Origin: SSSZ01 sp036732025
GTDB lineage: Bacteria; Pseudomonadota; Gammaproteobacteria; Burkholderiales; Rhodocyclaceae
Reading direction: 5' to 3'
Length of the DNA stretch: 52,296 bases
NCBI GenBank assembly: GCA_036732025.1
Contig: DAINDE010000028.1
Coordinates: forward strand, 1-52,296
Shown: positions 35,512 through 42,700 of the stretch, piece after piece
How the letters are laid out: every line of letters begins with the position of its first letter
Numbering within the stretch: position 1 is the first letter of the stretch
The notes under the pieces: model-generated
Databases searched by the model: none
Seen by the model: only the letters and a program-made list of their open reading frames with translations
Told to the model about the DNA's origin: nothing
Made by a program: the position numbers and the translations under genes

Positions 35512-37044
35512 ATGAACCTGGTGAATCTGCTCATCCGCACCGCCAAGGCTCTCCCGGAGCGCCCGGCGGTCGCCCTGGGGGAACTCGATCTTTACAGTTA
35601 CCGGGAACTGGCGGCGCGGGTGTTCGCCCTGTCCGCCAGCCTGCGGGGTTATTTCGGCCTGCGGCGGGGGGAGCGGGTGGGACTGTTCATGCAGAACAGC
35701 CCCCACTACCTTGAAATCCTTTACGCCACCTGGCACGCCGGGCTCGTCGCCGTGCCCATCAACAACAAGCTGCATCCGCGGGAAGTCGCCTTCATCCTGG
35801 AAGACGCCGGTGCCTCGCTGCTCTTCGTCACGCCGGGGATGGGCAGCGACGGCATCCTGGACGGAGGCAACCGCCACCTGCAGGTGATCGAGACCGGGTC
35901 GGCGGAATATGCCGCCCTCTTCCATGGCTGCGAGGCTTCGCCAGCCAGTGACGACCCCAGCGACCTGGCCTGGCTGTTCTACACCTCGGGCACCACGGGC
36001 AAACCCAAGGGCGTCATGCTCACCCACGCCAACCTGATGGCCATGACCCTGTGCTACTTCGCGGACGTGGACAACGCGCGCATGGAGGACAGCATTCTCT
36101 ACGCCGCGCCCATGTCCCATGGCGCCGGGCTTTACAACTTCGCCCACGTCCTGGTGGGGGCGCGGCACCTGGTGCCCGAATCCGGAGGTTTCGCGCCGCC
36201 TGAAATCCTCGATCTCTCCCGGCGCTTCGGCAACGTCTCCATGTTCGCGGCGCCCACCATGGTGCGCCGGCTGGTTGAGCACTGCGCCGCCGGCGGCGGC
36301 GACCCCTCCGGCATCAAGACCGTGGTGTATGGCGGCGGCCCCATGTACCTGGAAGACATCCGCCGGGCCCTGGAGGTGATGGGCAACCGCTTCGTCCAGA
36401 TCTACGGCCAGGGGGAGTCGCCGATGACCATCACCGCCCTCTCCCGCCACCATCTGGGCGACACGGGCCATCCCCGCCATCTGGAGCGGCTCGCCTCGGT
36501 GGGGGTGGCCCAGTCGGTGGTCGAGGTGCGGGTCGTGGATGACGACGGCCAGGTGCTGCCGCCGGGCGAAAGCGGCGAAATCGTGGTGCGCGGCGACACG
36601 GTGATGAACGGCTACTGGGGCAATCCCACCGCCACCCTCAACACCATCCGCGACGGCTGGCTGCACACCGGCGACGTCGGCGTCCTCGACCCGGACGGCT
36701 TCCTGACCCTGAAGGACCGTTCCAAGGACGTCATCATCAGCGGCGGCTCCAATATTTACCCGCGGGAGGTGGAGGAGGTGCTGCTGCTGCACCCGGCGGT
36801 GGCGGAAGTGGCGGTGGTGGGCCGGCCCGACCCGGAATGGGGGGAAGACGTGGTGGCCTTCATCGTCTGTGAGCCGGGACACAGCGTCGGCGAGGAAGAG
36901 CTCGACGCCCTCTGCCTGCAGCATATCGCCCGCTTCAAACGGCCCAAGGAGTACCGGTTGGCGGACAGTCTGCCCAAGAACAATTACGGCAAGGTTCTCA
37001 AGACCGAGCTGCGCGATCGCCTGGCCACCAGTCCGGGCCGATAA
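35512..37044 (+). CDS. AMP-forming acyl-CoA ligase (candidate 3-oxoacid/benzoylacetate-CoA ligase)
   Basis: A 510-residue ANL-superfamily synthetase. The phosphate-binding loop is WLFYTSGTTGKPKGVMLTH, the A5-type motif YGQGESP, A7 GWLHTGDVGVLDPDGFL with the conserved Asp, and A8 DRSKDVIISGGSNIYPREVEE. The catalytic Lys lies in LPKNNYGKVLKTEL. It activates a carboxylic acid to its CoA ester via an acyl-adenylate. In Aromatoleum the acetophenone carboxylase product benzoylacetate is activated by a ligase (Bal), so this is the natural counterpart. A CoA transferase in the same locus makes two activation routes. AAGGAGG lies eight bases before the ATG. Confidence 0.88.
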   Translation: MNLVNLLIRTAKALPERPAVALGELDLYSYRELAARVFALSASLRGYFGLRRGERVGLFMQNSPHYLEILYATWHAGLVAVPINNKLHPREVAFILEDAGASLLFVTPGMGSDGILDGGNRHLQVIETGSAEYAALFHGCEASPASDDPSDLAWLFYTSGTTGKPKGVMLTHANLMAMTLCYFADVDNARMEDSILYAAPMSHGAGLYNFAHVLVGARHLVPESGGFAPPEILDLSRRFGNVSMFAAPTMVRRLVEHCAAGGGDPSGIKTVVYGGGPMYLEDIRRALEVMGNRFVQIYGQGESPMTITALSRHHLGDTGHPRHLERLASVGVAQSVVEVRVVDDDGQVLPPGESGEIVVRGDTVMNGYWGNPTATLNTIRDGWLHTGDVGVLDPDGFLTLKDRSKDVIISGGSNIYPREVEEVLLLHPAVAEVAVVGRPDPEWGEDVVAFIVCEPGHSVGEEELDALCLQHIARFKRPKEYRLADSLPKNNYGKVLKTELRDRLATSPGR

Positions 37045-37108
37045 CCATGGGGCCCAGGTGCGGGAACAGCGCCAGGCCCCGGACAAGTCCAAACCAAAGG
37101 AGATGACG

Positions 37109-38422
37109 ATGTGGATCGGACACAAGAGCCTCGCTGCCACCCTGGATGCGGCGGCGGAGGCGGTATTGCAGGGGAGTGAAATCGCCTGGCTGCCGCGGGG
37201 GCGGCGGATCGAGGCGGCGGCCGGCCGGCTGCGGGAGGCTTCGGCATCGCTGCTGCAGCAGGTGCACCAGGCCCAGGCAGCCGCTGCCGAGGCCGCTGTC
37301 GCCAACGCCGCCCTGCAGGCACGTCTGCAGGCGGCGGAAGACGAGGCCCGGCGGCTGCGGACCCGCCTCGACCTGGTTCGTCGAGCCACCAGCGACGGCC
37401 TGTGGGACATGCAGGTGCCGGATGGGCCGGTCGGCATGGAGCAGGAGATTTGGTGGTCCGGCCAGTTCCGCAGCCTGATCGGCTTCAGCGACGAGGCGGA
37501 TTTCCCCAACGTCCTGCGCAGTTGGGCCGAGCGACTCCACCCCGAGGACCGGGAGGCCACCCTGGCTGCCTTTGCCGCGCACCTGGCGGACCGCTCCGGA
37601 CGTACGCCCTACGACGTGACCTACCGCCTCGCTTGCAAGGATGGCGAGTACCGGTGGTTCCGGGCCCGGGGCGAAACCTTGCGGGACAGTGCCGGCAAGC
37701 CCTTGCGGGTGGCCGGGTCGATGACCGACATCACCGACGAGCTGGCCAGGAACAAGCGCCTCGACACCGCCCTGACCCGCTTCGAGTTGGCCCTGGAAAT
37801 GCTGAGCGACGGCCTGTGGGACATGGAAGTGGTCGCCGGCGACCCGGTCAATCCCCACAACGCCTTCTGGTGGTCAAACCAGTTGCGCCGGTTGCTCGGC
37901 TACGCCAGTGTGGAAGAGTTTCCCGACGTTCTTGAAAGCTGGCTGTCGAAGGTCCATCCCGAGGACGCGAAGCGGGTGGTCGACGCCTTCACCGCCCATC
38001 TGGCGGACCGCAGCGGCCGGACCCCTTACGACATCGAATACCGCATCCGCTGCAAGGACGGCGAGTACCGCTGGTTCCGCGCCAAGGGGCAGACCCGGCG
38101 GGCGGCCAACGGCGCCCCCTTGCGGGTGGTGGGGGCGCTGACCGACATCCAGGCCGCCAAGCACGAGCAGGAGCTGCAGCAGCGGGAAGGCAGCCAGCGC
38201 CGGCAACTGGAGCAGCACCTGTCGAAGGTTTCGGAGATCATGCTGACCATCAAGGACATCGCCAACCAGACCAACCTGCTGGCGCTGAACGCTGCCATCG
38301 AAGCCGCCCGGGCCGGCGAGTCCGGCCGCGGATTCGCCGTGGTGGCCGACGAGGTACGCAAACTCGCGGAACGGACCCGCGATGCCACGGAGTACGTGGC
38401 CAACATGGGCCTGCAGGGATAG
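37109..38422 (+). CDS. Soluble chemoreceptor with two PAS domains and a truncated signalling domain
   Basis: A 437-residue protein without a membrane segment. After an Ala-rich coiled coil (about 45-90), two near-duplicate PAS_3-type domains follow (about 90-215 and 225-350); both contain a HLADRSGRTPYD segment and CKDGEYRWFRA. The C-terminus has the invariant chemoreceptor hairpin tip IANQTNLLALNAAIEAARAG and GFAVVADEVRKLAERT, which contacts CheA/CheW, but stops just after it, lacking the long descending helix and methylation region. The start at 37109 is chosen for its AAAGGAG spacing. It probably mediates cytoplasmic energy or substrate taxis and is in the ligase operon (64-bp gap). Confidence 0.85.
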   Translation: MWIGHKSLAATLDAAAEAVLQGSEIAWLPRGRRIEAAAGRLREASASLLQQVHQAQAAAAEAAVANAALQARLQAAEDEARRLRTRLDLVRRATSDGLWDMQVPDGPVGMEQEIWWSGQFRSLIGFSDEADFPNVLRSWAERLHPEDREATLAAFAAHLADRSGRTPYDVTYRLACKDGEYRWFRARGETLRDSAGKPLRVAGSMTDITDELARNKRLDTALTRFELALEMLSDGLWDMEVVAGDPVNPHNAFWWSNQLRRLLGYASVEEFPDVLESWLSKVHPEDAKRVVDAFTAHLADRSGRTPYDIEYRIRCKDGEYRWFRAKGQTRRAANGAPLRVVGALTDIQAAKHEQELQQREGSQRRQLEQHLSKVSEIMLTIKDIANQTNLLALNAAIEAARAGESGRGFAVVADEVRKLAERTRDATEYVANMGLQG

Positions 38423-38435
38423 CCGGTGCCGGCTG

Positions 38436-39665
38436 TCAGCGCACCAGCCGGCGAACGTGCACGTTCCAGCCCTCCGCCTGCAACGCCGGAGGGCTGACGG
38501 CGGGCATGGCGTGGGTCAGCCAGCAGCGGGTTGGCAAAGGGCAGTTGGAGATCCGGGCCGGGGTGGCGTGCTCCCGGGGCAGGTCCGCCAGCAACCGGCG
38601 GACGGCCTCCCGGGCAACCGGGTCCAGGTTGCGGACGATGAAGACCAGGCGCCCTTGCTTTTCGGCGAAGGGGCCGTGGCCCGGCCAGGCGCGAAGATTG
38701 ACCGGCGGGTAGGCGACATCCTCGACGCAGTGGATCACGCGTGGCAGCGGGTCGCCGGCAACGTTCACCAAGCCCTTGGCGCGCAGGATGCGGGGGCCGT
38801 ACTTTTCCAGGATGGCACCCAGGGTGACGGCAAAGCCATACCAGGGCACCGGTTCGGCAAACGGAATGACGAAGGAGGTGACGGTGCCGTCATGGCGACG
38901 GGCGGCTGCCGGGCGCGTTCCCGGCCGTTTCCACTGGATCGTCCCGGTGGGGGTTGCCGGCGGAGCAATCCGGCCGGCGCCTTCCTCACCCAGCCAGGCG
39001 GCCACGTCGGGAATCTTGCCCACGGAGGTATAGATGCCGCCGCCGAACAAGGCCGCGGGATCGACCTTGCCGTGACTGACCTCGATGCGCCCGGCGCCGG
39101 GGTTGAGAGCGGCCAGGGTGGCTTCCAGGCTGCGTCGGCTGGTGGCGTCGGCCAGATCACATTTACTGATGAGGAGGCGGTCGGCCATGGCGATCTGGCG
39201 CAGGGCCTCGCCGTGGTCGGCCACCTGGCGCACGGCGTGGGTGGCGTCCACGACCGTGACAACGCCGTCGCAGCGGTAGCGGGCGGCGACGAAAGGGTCC
39301 TGCATGAGCGTATAGATCACCGGCGCCGGATCAGCCAGGCCGGTGGTTTCGATGAGCACCCGCGTCACCGGGGGAATCTGCCGCTTCGAGGCCCGGTCGG
39401 CCAGGTCGCGCAGGGCCTTCACCAGGTCGCCCTGGACGCTGCAGCACAGGCAACCCGAGTCGAGAATCATCAGGGTCTCGTCCACCCGCTCCACCAGGTG
39501 GTGGTCGATCCCGACTTCGCCGAACTCGTTGATGAGCAGCGCGCAGCGCTCCATCTCGGGCTGCCGCACCACGTGATTGAGGAGAGTGGTCTTGCCGGCG
39601 CCCAGGAAGCCGGTCAGCAGCGTGACCGGAATGCGCCGATCGTCCTCAATGGATAAGGTGTTCAT
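38436..39665 (-). CDS. G3E-family GTPase (CobW/P47K/UreG-related metallochaperone)
   Basis: A 409-residue P-loop GTPase. Walker A is TGFLGAGKTTLLNHV (about residues 17-31). The metal-binding CxCC motif is LDSGCLCCSVQGDL. ETTGLADPAPV and ISKCDLAD (NKxD-type base motif with Ser/Lys changes) complete the G domain. A C-terminal CobW_C domain follows (about 260-400). Such proteins deliver Zn, Co or Mn to target enzymes. The divergent carboxylase operon includes a zinc-ribbon subunit, and acetone carboxylase uses Mn, so metal delivery to the carboxylase is an attractive inference. AAGGGA precedes the ATG. Its leader contains an intrinsic terminator. Confidence 0.88.
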   Translation of the reverse strand: MNTLSIEDDRRIPVTLLTGFLGAGKTTLLNHVVRQPEMERCALLINEFGEVGIDHHLVERVDETLMILDSGCLCCSVQGDLVKALRDLADRASKRQIPPVTRVLIETTGLADPAPVIYTLMQDPFVAARYRCDGVVTVVDATHAVRQVADHGEALRQIAMADRLLISKCDLADATSRRSLEATLAALNPGAGRIEVSHGKVDPAALFGGGIYTSVGKIPDVAAWLGEEGAGRIAPPATPTGTIQWKRPGTRPAAARRHDGTVTSFVIPFAEPVPWYGFAVTLGAILEKYGPRILRAKGLVNVAGDPLPRVIHCVEDVAYPPVNLRAWPGHGPFAEKQGRLVFIVRNLDPVAREAVRRLLADLPREHATPARISNCPLPTRCWLTHAMPAVSPPALQAEGWNVHVRRLVR

Positions 39666-39774
39666 GGGTGTTTCCCTTGCCGCGGCTGGCGCGGATGCAA
39701 AAAAAAGCCGGGGACGAGCCCCGGCGGAAATGCCACTGGCCCTGCGAAAGTGCAGGAAGCAGCAGAGGAGACAT
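39646..39774 (-). CDS. Possible leader peptide frame overlapping the G3E GTPase start
   Basis: A 42-residue frame (MSPLLLPALSQGQWHFRRGS then SPAFFCIRAS...) starts between the predicted promoter and the GTPase and ends 20 bases inside the GTPase gene. It spans the terminator hairpin, which encodes its RRGSSPA segment. Three consecutive Leu codons (CTG CTG CTT) occur early. This layout, a short coding frame across an attenuator and overlapping the next start, is that of transcription attenuation. No good ribosome-binding site is seen, so coding is uncertain. Confidence 0.35.
   Translation of the reverse strand: MSPLLLPALSQGQWHFRRGSSPAFFCIRASRGKGNTHEHLIH
39699..39725 (-). terminator. Intrinsic terminator in the leader of the G3E GTPase gene
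   Basis: On the minus strand GCCGGGG-CTCGT-CCCCGGC is followed by eight Ts. It lies ~35 bases upstream of the GTPase ATG, so it would stop transcription before the gene unless relieved. An upstream stem (CCTGC / GCAGG) may be part of an alternative fold. Confidence 0.85.
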
Positions 39775-39820
39775 CGTTACCGATCCCGCCGGACCAATTA
39801 CGGATACCCGAGCCTTCATG

Positions 39821-39835
39821 GCAAGAGCCATGCCT
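39821..39835 (-). promoter_or_regulatory. Probable sigma-54 promoter of the G3E GTPase gene
   Basis: On the minus strand AGGCATGGCTCTTGC has GG and GC at the right spacing and a TTGC -12 element; only the first T of the consensus is changed. Start predicted near 39809, giving a ~145-base leader. Overlaps a CATGGC/GCCATG inverted repeat (39818-39833), which could be coincidental. Confidence 0.6.
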
Positions 39836-40064
39836 GTCGCGGAACGGGCGCTGTGGGGCTATGCTAGGTAATTGAATTAATGGCGTAATTGACGCCGGGG
39901 GCGGCGTCTCCCGGGGCCGCAGGCGAGGCGATTCCGTACTACTTCCGGACGCGCGGGAGAGGGGGTGACCAGATATCAGTCACCACCCGGTAGTCGGATT
40001 CTCCCGGGGCAGGCCGGCGCTGGCCGTCCGGCTGGACAACGGCATTTTTCGGGGCTTCGCCCTC

Positions 40065-40098
40065 ATCCAACAATCGGACGCTCATCCGGAAATCGGAC
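40065..40098. promoter_or_regulatory. Two tandem activator-site candidates upstream of the carboxylase operon
   Basis: ATCCAACAATCGGAC (40065-40079) and ATCCGGAAATCGGAC (40084-40098) each match the 27381 palindrome at 11 of 15 positions, with the right half-site ATCGGAC intact in both. They are 19 bp apart, about two helical turns, and ~80-110 bp upstream of the -24 element at 40177. Confidence 0.65.
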
Positions 40099-40147
40099 GG
40101 CCGGCGGCGCCCGTTCAAATGCCGGGTTTGTGAAAAAAACCGCATTA

Positions 40148-40160
40148 TTTCAATGTGTTG
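40148..40160 (+). promoter_or_regulatory. IHF-like site upstream of the carboxylase promoter
   Basis: TTTCAATGTGTTG matches WATCAA-N4-TTR with one mismatch and lies between the tandem activator sites and the -24/-12 promoter. Confidence 0.5.
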
Positions 40161-40176
40161 CGATCTGCGTTCGGCG

Positions 40177-40191
40177 TGGCACAGCCCTTGC
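40177..40191 (+). promoter_or_regulatory. Sigma-54 promoter of the ketone carboxylase operon
   Basis: TGGCACAGCCCTTGC matches TGGCACG-N4-TTGC except one base, with GG and GC at the exact spacing. The predicted start is near 40203, with a ~135-base leader and GTAGGAGG before the ATG at 40338. Confidence 0.9.
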
Positions 40192-40337
40192 GAAACGGGT
40201 GGCGAACCTTCCGGCCGCTGGACCGGGAGGCCAAGAACCTGAACCTGCCCCGGGGGGTCCGTTCCGTCTCGACGACGACGGGCAGCCAGCGGTGGGGAAG
40301 GAAATCAATTCGCAACGTTGGTAGGAGGAAATGCAGG

Positions 40338-42278
40338 ATGGGACTGCAAATCAACATAGATAACGGTGGCACCCTCACCGATATCTGCATCATCCGGGAC
40401 GGCGAGGTCAACAAGACCAAAGTCCTGACCACGCCTTACGACCTCAGCAAGTGCTTCTTCGAAGGCTTGCAAAAAGCGTCCGGGGTCATCTACGGCGACC
40501 AGAACGTGACTCGCCTGCTGGAAGAAGTCGATCTGATCCGTTATTCGACCACCCAGGGGACCAATGCCATCTGTGAGCGCAAGGGGCCGCGGCTGGGGCT
40601 GATCTATTGCGGGCCGGCACTGGATCTGGGCGTCCGCCTGGCGGAGCAGGACGAAGAGCTGTATTCCGCCCTGGTGGGCGACCGCGTGGTCCATCTTTCG
40701 CCGGACGCCCTGGAGCGTGAGGACGCCGAGATCGTGGCGGTCAAGGCCATCAACCAGCTCACCGCAGCCGGCGCCAACCGTCTGGTGGTCACCTGTGACG
40801 GCAAGTCCTTCAGCGAGGGCGAGAACCGCTTCCGCAAGATCGCCCTGCGCAAGTATCCGCGCCACTTGCTGGGCGCCGTGCCCATCCTCTACGGCAGTGA
40901 CCTGTCCTCCGACGGCGACCTGGTGCGCCGCACCTGGTCGGCCCTCATCAATTCCTTCCTCCATCCCGCCATGGAGGCCTTCCTCTACAACGCCGAGAAC
41001 CGCCTGCGGGCTTATCGCACCAAGAACCCGCTGCTCATTTTCCGCAATGACGGCGATTCTTCCCGGGTGGCCAAGACCGTGGCCATCAAGACCTACAGCT
41101 CCGGTCCCCGCGGCGGCATGGAAGGCATGAAGTCCTTTGCCAAGCTGTACGGCTTCGACGACGTGGTGGCCATCGACATCGGCGGTACCACCACCGATAT
41201 CGGCCAGTACATCAACGGCACCGTGGCCGAGCGGCGCCGCGGCCATGTGGAGGGCATCAGCGTCTCCTTCCCGCTGTGCGAAGTGATGAGCGCGGGTGTC
41301 GGCGGTAGCTCGATTTTCAAGGCCCATGAGGGCCGTATCGTCATCGGCCCCGAGAGCGTCGGCGCCGTGCCCGGCCCGGCTTCCTTCGGCCGTGGCGGCA
41401 AGGAAGCCACCATCACCGACGCCAGCCTGCTGTGCGGGATCCTCGATCCCGCCTCCTACTTCGGTGGCGGGCTGGCCCTGGACGCCGACCGGGCGGCCAC
41501 GGCCATCCAGGTGAACATCGCGCAGCCGCTCAATCTGGGTCTGGAAGAAGCGCTCCTGCAGATGCTGCATGCCTACGAGGAAAAGGTTGCCGTCGAGTTG
41601 CACCGCTTCACCAAGGTCTCTCCAGGCACCACGCTGCTCGCCTTCGGCGGCGCCGGCCCCCTCAACGCCTGCGGTATCGCCGAAAAGGCCGGTATCAACA
41701 CCGTCGCCGTGCCCAAGATGGCGGCAGTGTTCAGCGCCTACGGCATTGGCGAGTGCGACGTTTCCCAGCACTACGCCCTCAGCCTCCACCACGCCGACGA
41801 CGGCCAACTCAAGGCGGGGGTGGAAGCCCTCAAGACCAAGGCGGCACGCGACATGTTCGCGGAAGGTTTCGAGGCCGGCAGCTATGACGTCCGCGCCCGC
41901 GTTGTCGCCACCGTCGGCGGCAAGGAGACGGCCCGGGATATCGACGCCAATGCGCCCTCCCTGCCGGCGGATTTCCGCAAGGCGGATCTGGTGGAACTGG
42001 AATTGAGCGCTGTAAAGACCCTGCGCAGCGAGAGCCAGCGCCATGCCAGCTTCGCCGACGGCGGCAAGACGGCCGTGGCCGACGGCAAGCGCACCCTGCT
42101 CACCAAGGAGCAGGGGCGGGTGGACGTGCCGGTCTACAAACTGGCCGACCTGGCCGCCGGCGACCGCGGCATGGGCCCGGCGATCATCGAGGAAGACTAC
42201 TTTACCTGTCGGGTGCTGGATGGCTGGAGCTTCGTCATCAGCGACGCCGGGGACATCCTGCTCAAGAGGAAAGGCTGA
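40338..42278 (+). CDS. Ketone carboxylase alpha-type subunit (HyuA-like, ApcA-like)
   Basis: A 646-residue hydantoinase A/acetone carboxylase-beta-like protein, about 70 kDa, the size of acetophenone carboxylase ApcA. The N-terminal nucleotide-binding motif is INIDNGGTLTD, a variant of the usual DVGGTFTD. The second phosphate motif is VVAIDIGGTTTDIGQY, followed by SAGVGGSSIFKAHEGRIVIGPESVGAVPGPAS and LLAFGGAGPLNACGIAEKAGI. HyuA-like subunits activate bicarbonate or the enol with ATP. The Asn replacing Asp in the first motif may mean this subunit has a different nucleotide role from the second HyuA-like subunit. First gene of the five-gene operon; the start is set by the ribosome-binding site near 40334. 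Confidence 0.87.
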   Translation: MGLQINIDNGGTLTDICIIRDGEVNKTKVLTTPYDLSKCFFEGLQKASGVIYGDQNVTRLLEEVDLIRYSTTQGTNAICERKGPRLGLIYCGPALDLGVRLAEQDEELYSALVGDRVVHLSPDALEREDAEIVAVKAINQLTAAGANRLVVTCDGKSFSEGENRFRKIALRKYPRHLLGAVPILYGSDLSSDGDLVRRTWSALINSFLHPAMEAFLYNAENRLRAYRTKNPLLIFRNDGDSSRVAKTVAIKTYSSGPRGGMEGMKSFAKLYGFDDVVAIDIGGTTTDIGQYINGTVAERRRGHVEGISVSFPLCEVMSAGVGGSSIFKAHEGRIVIGPESVGAVPGPASFGRGGKEATITDASLLCGILDPASYFGGGLALDADRAATAIQVNIAQPLNLGLEEALLQMLHAYEEKVAVELHRFTKVSPGTTLLAFGGAGPLNACGIAEKAGINTVAVPKMAAVFSAYGIGECDVSQHYALSLHHADDGQLKAGVEALKTKAARDMFAEGFEAGSYDVRARVVATVGGKETARDIDANAPSLPADFRKADLVELELSAVKTLRSESQRHASFADGGKTAVADGKRTLLTKEQGRVDVPVYKLADLAAGDRGMGPAIIEEDYFTCRVLDGWSFVISDAGDILLKRKG

Positions 42279-42283
42279 ACACC

Positions 42284-42685
42284 ATGAAAGTATTGATGAC
42301 CGAATATCTCCGCATCGACCTCGACAAGGAGCAGTGGGAATGTCGCGTGTGCAACCACGTGGTCGGCCCCGCCACCCGCAGCTACAAGGAGGGAATGTTG
42401 GTGCACAACCGCGATCCCCGCGAAATCCACCCGCCCATCCTCGACCCTGAAAAGTACCGCTTCACCTTCAGCCCGGATCCGGACTGGGTGCGCATCCTGG
42501 AGTACTACTGCCCCGAGTGCGGCACCATGGTCGAGACCGAATACGCCATCCCGGGCCATCCGCCCCTCTACGACATGGAAGTCGACCTGCCGGCCCTGAA
42601 GGCCCAGTGGGCGAATCGCGAAGAGGTCGCCGAACCGGTGGCCGGGCCCGAAGTCGTCCGCGGTGCCGGACACGGCGGCCACTAA
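42284..42685 (+). CDS. Ketone carboxylase small zinc-ribbon subunit (acetone carboxylase gamma / ApcB-like)
   Basis: A 133-residue, ~15-kDa protein of the acetone carboxylase gamma-subunit family. Two CxxC pairs form a zinc ribbon: ECRVCNHVVG (Cys20 and Cys23) and YYCPECGTMVETEY (Cys75 and Cys78). YKEGMLVHNRDPREIHPPI is the conserved middle segment. Acetophenone carboxylase contains a 15-kDa Zn-binding subunit of this kind. The gene is 5 bp after the first HyuA-like gene and 15 bp before the second, so all are coupled. The C-terminus (GAGHGGH) is short and Gly/His-rich. Confidence 0.88.
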   Translation: MKVLMTEYLRIDLDKEQWECRVCNHVVGPATRSYKEGMLVHNRDPREIHPPILDPEKYRFTFSPDPDWVRILEYYCPECGTMVETEYAIPGHPPLYDMEVDLPALKAQWANREEVAEPVAGPEVVRGAGHGGH

Positions 42686-42700
42686 CATCAAGGAGATAGC

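Larger units (their letters stand above)
39666..40337. promoter_or_regulatory. Divergent control region between the G3E GTPase gene and the carboxylase operon
   Basis: A 672-bp region without a convincing long gene. From left to right it holds a GTPase leader with a short frame and a hairpin-T8 terminator, a leftward near-consensus sigma-54 promoter, two tandem activator-site candidates, an IHF-like site and a rightward sigma-54 promoter. It is the densest regulatory region of the locus. Confidence 0.75.

Noticed and set aside
39700..39780. Cobalamin riboswitch suggested by GCCACTG and AGGAGAC strings on the plus strand near a CobW-family gene
   Set aside because: The orientation is opposite to the GTPase gene, and the upstream conserved elements of the cobalamin element are missing.
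39939..40145. 68-codon minus-strand frame in the GTPase-carboxylase control region
   Set aside because: No ribosome-binding site, no recognisable protein features, and it covers the activator sites upstream of the carboxylase promoter.
40305..42044. Long open frame antisense to the first carboxylase gene (and similar ones at 700-2298, 2518-4275, 43172-44734, 44656-47154 and 49622-52273)
   Set aside because: They mirror real genes in high-GC sequence. The translations are low-complexity with no domain, and the sense frames carry clear family motifs.
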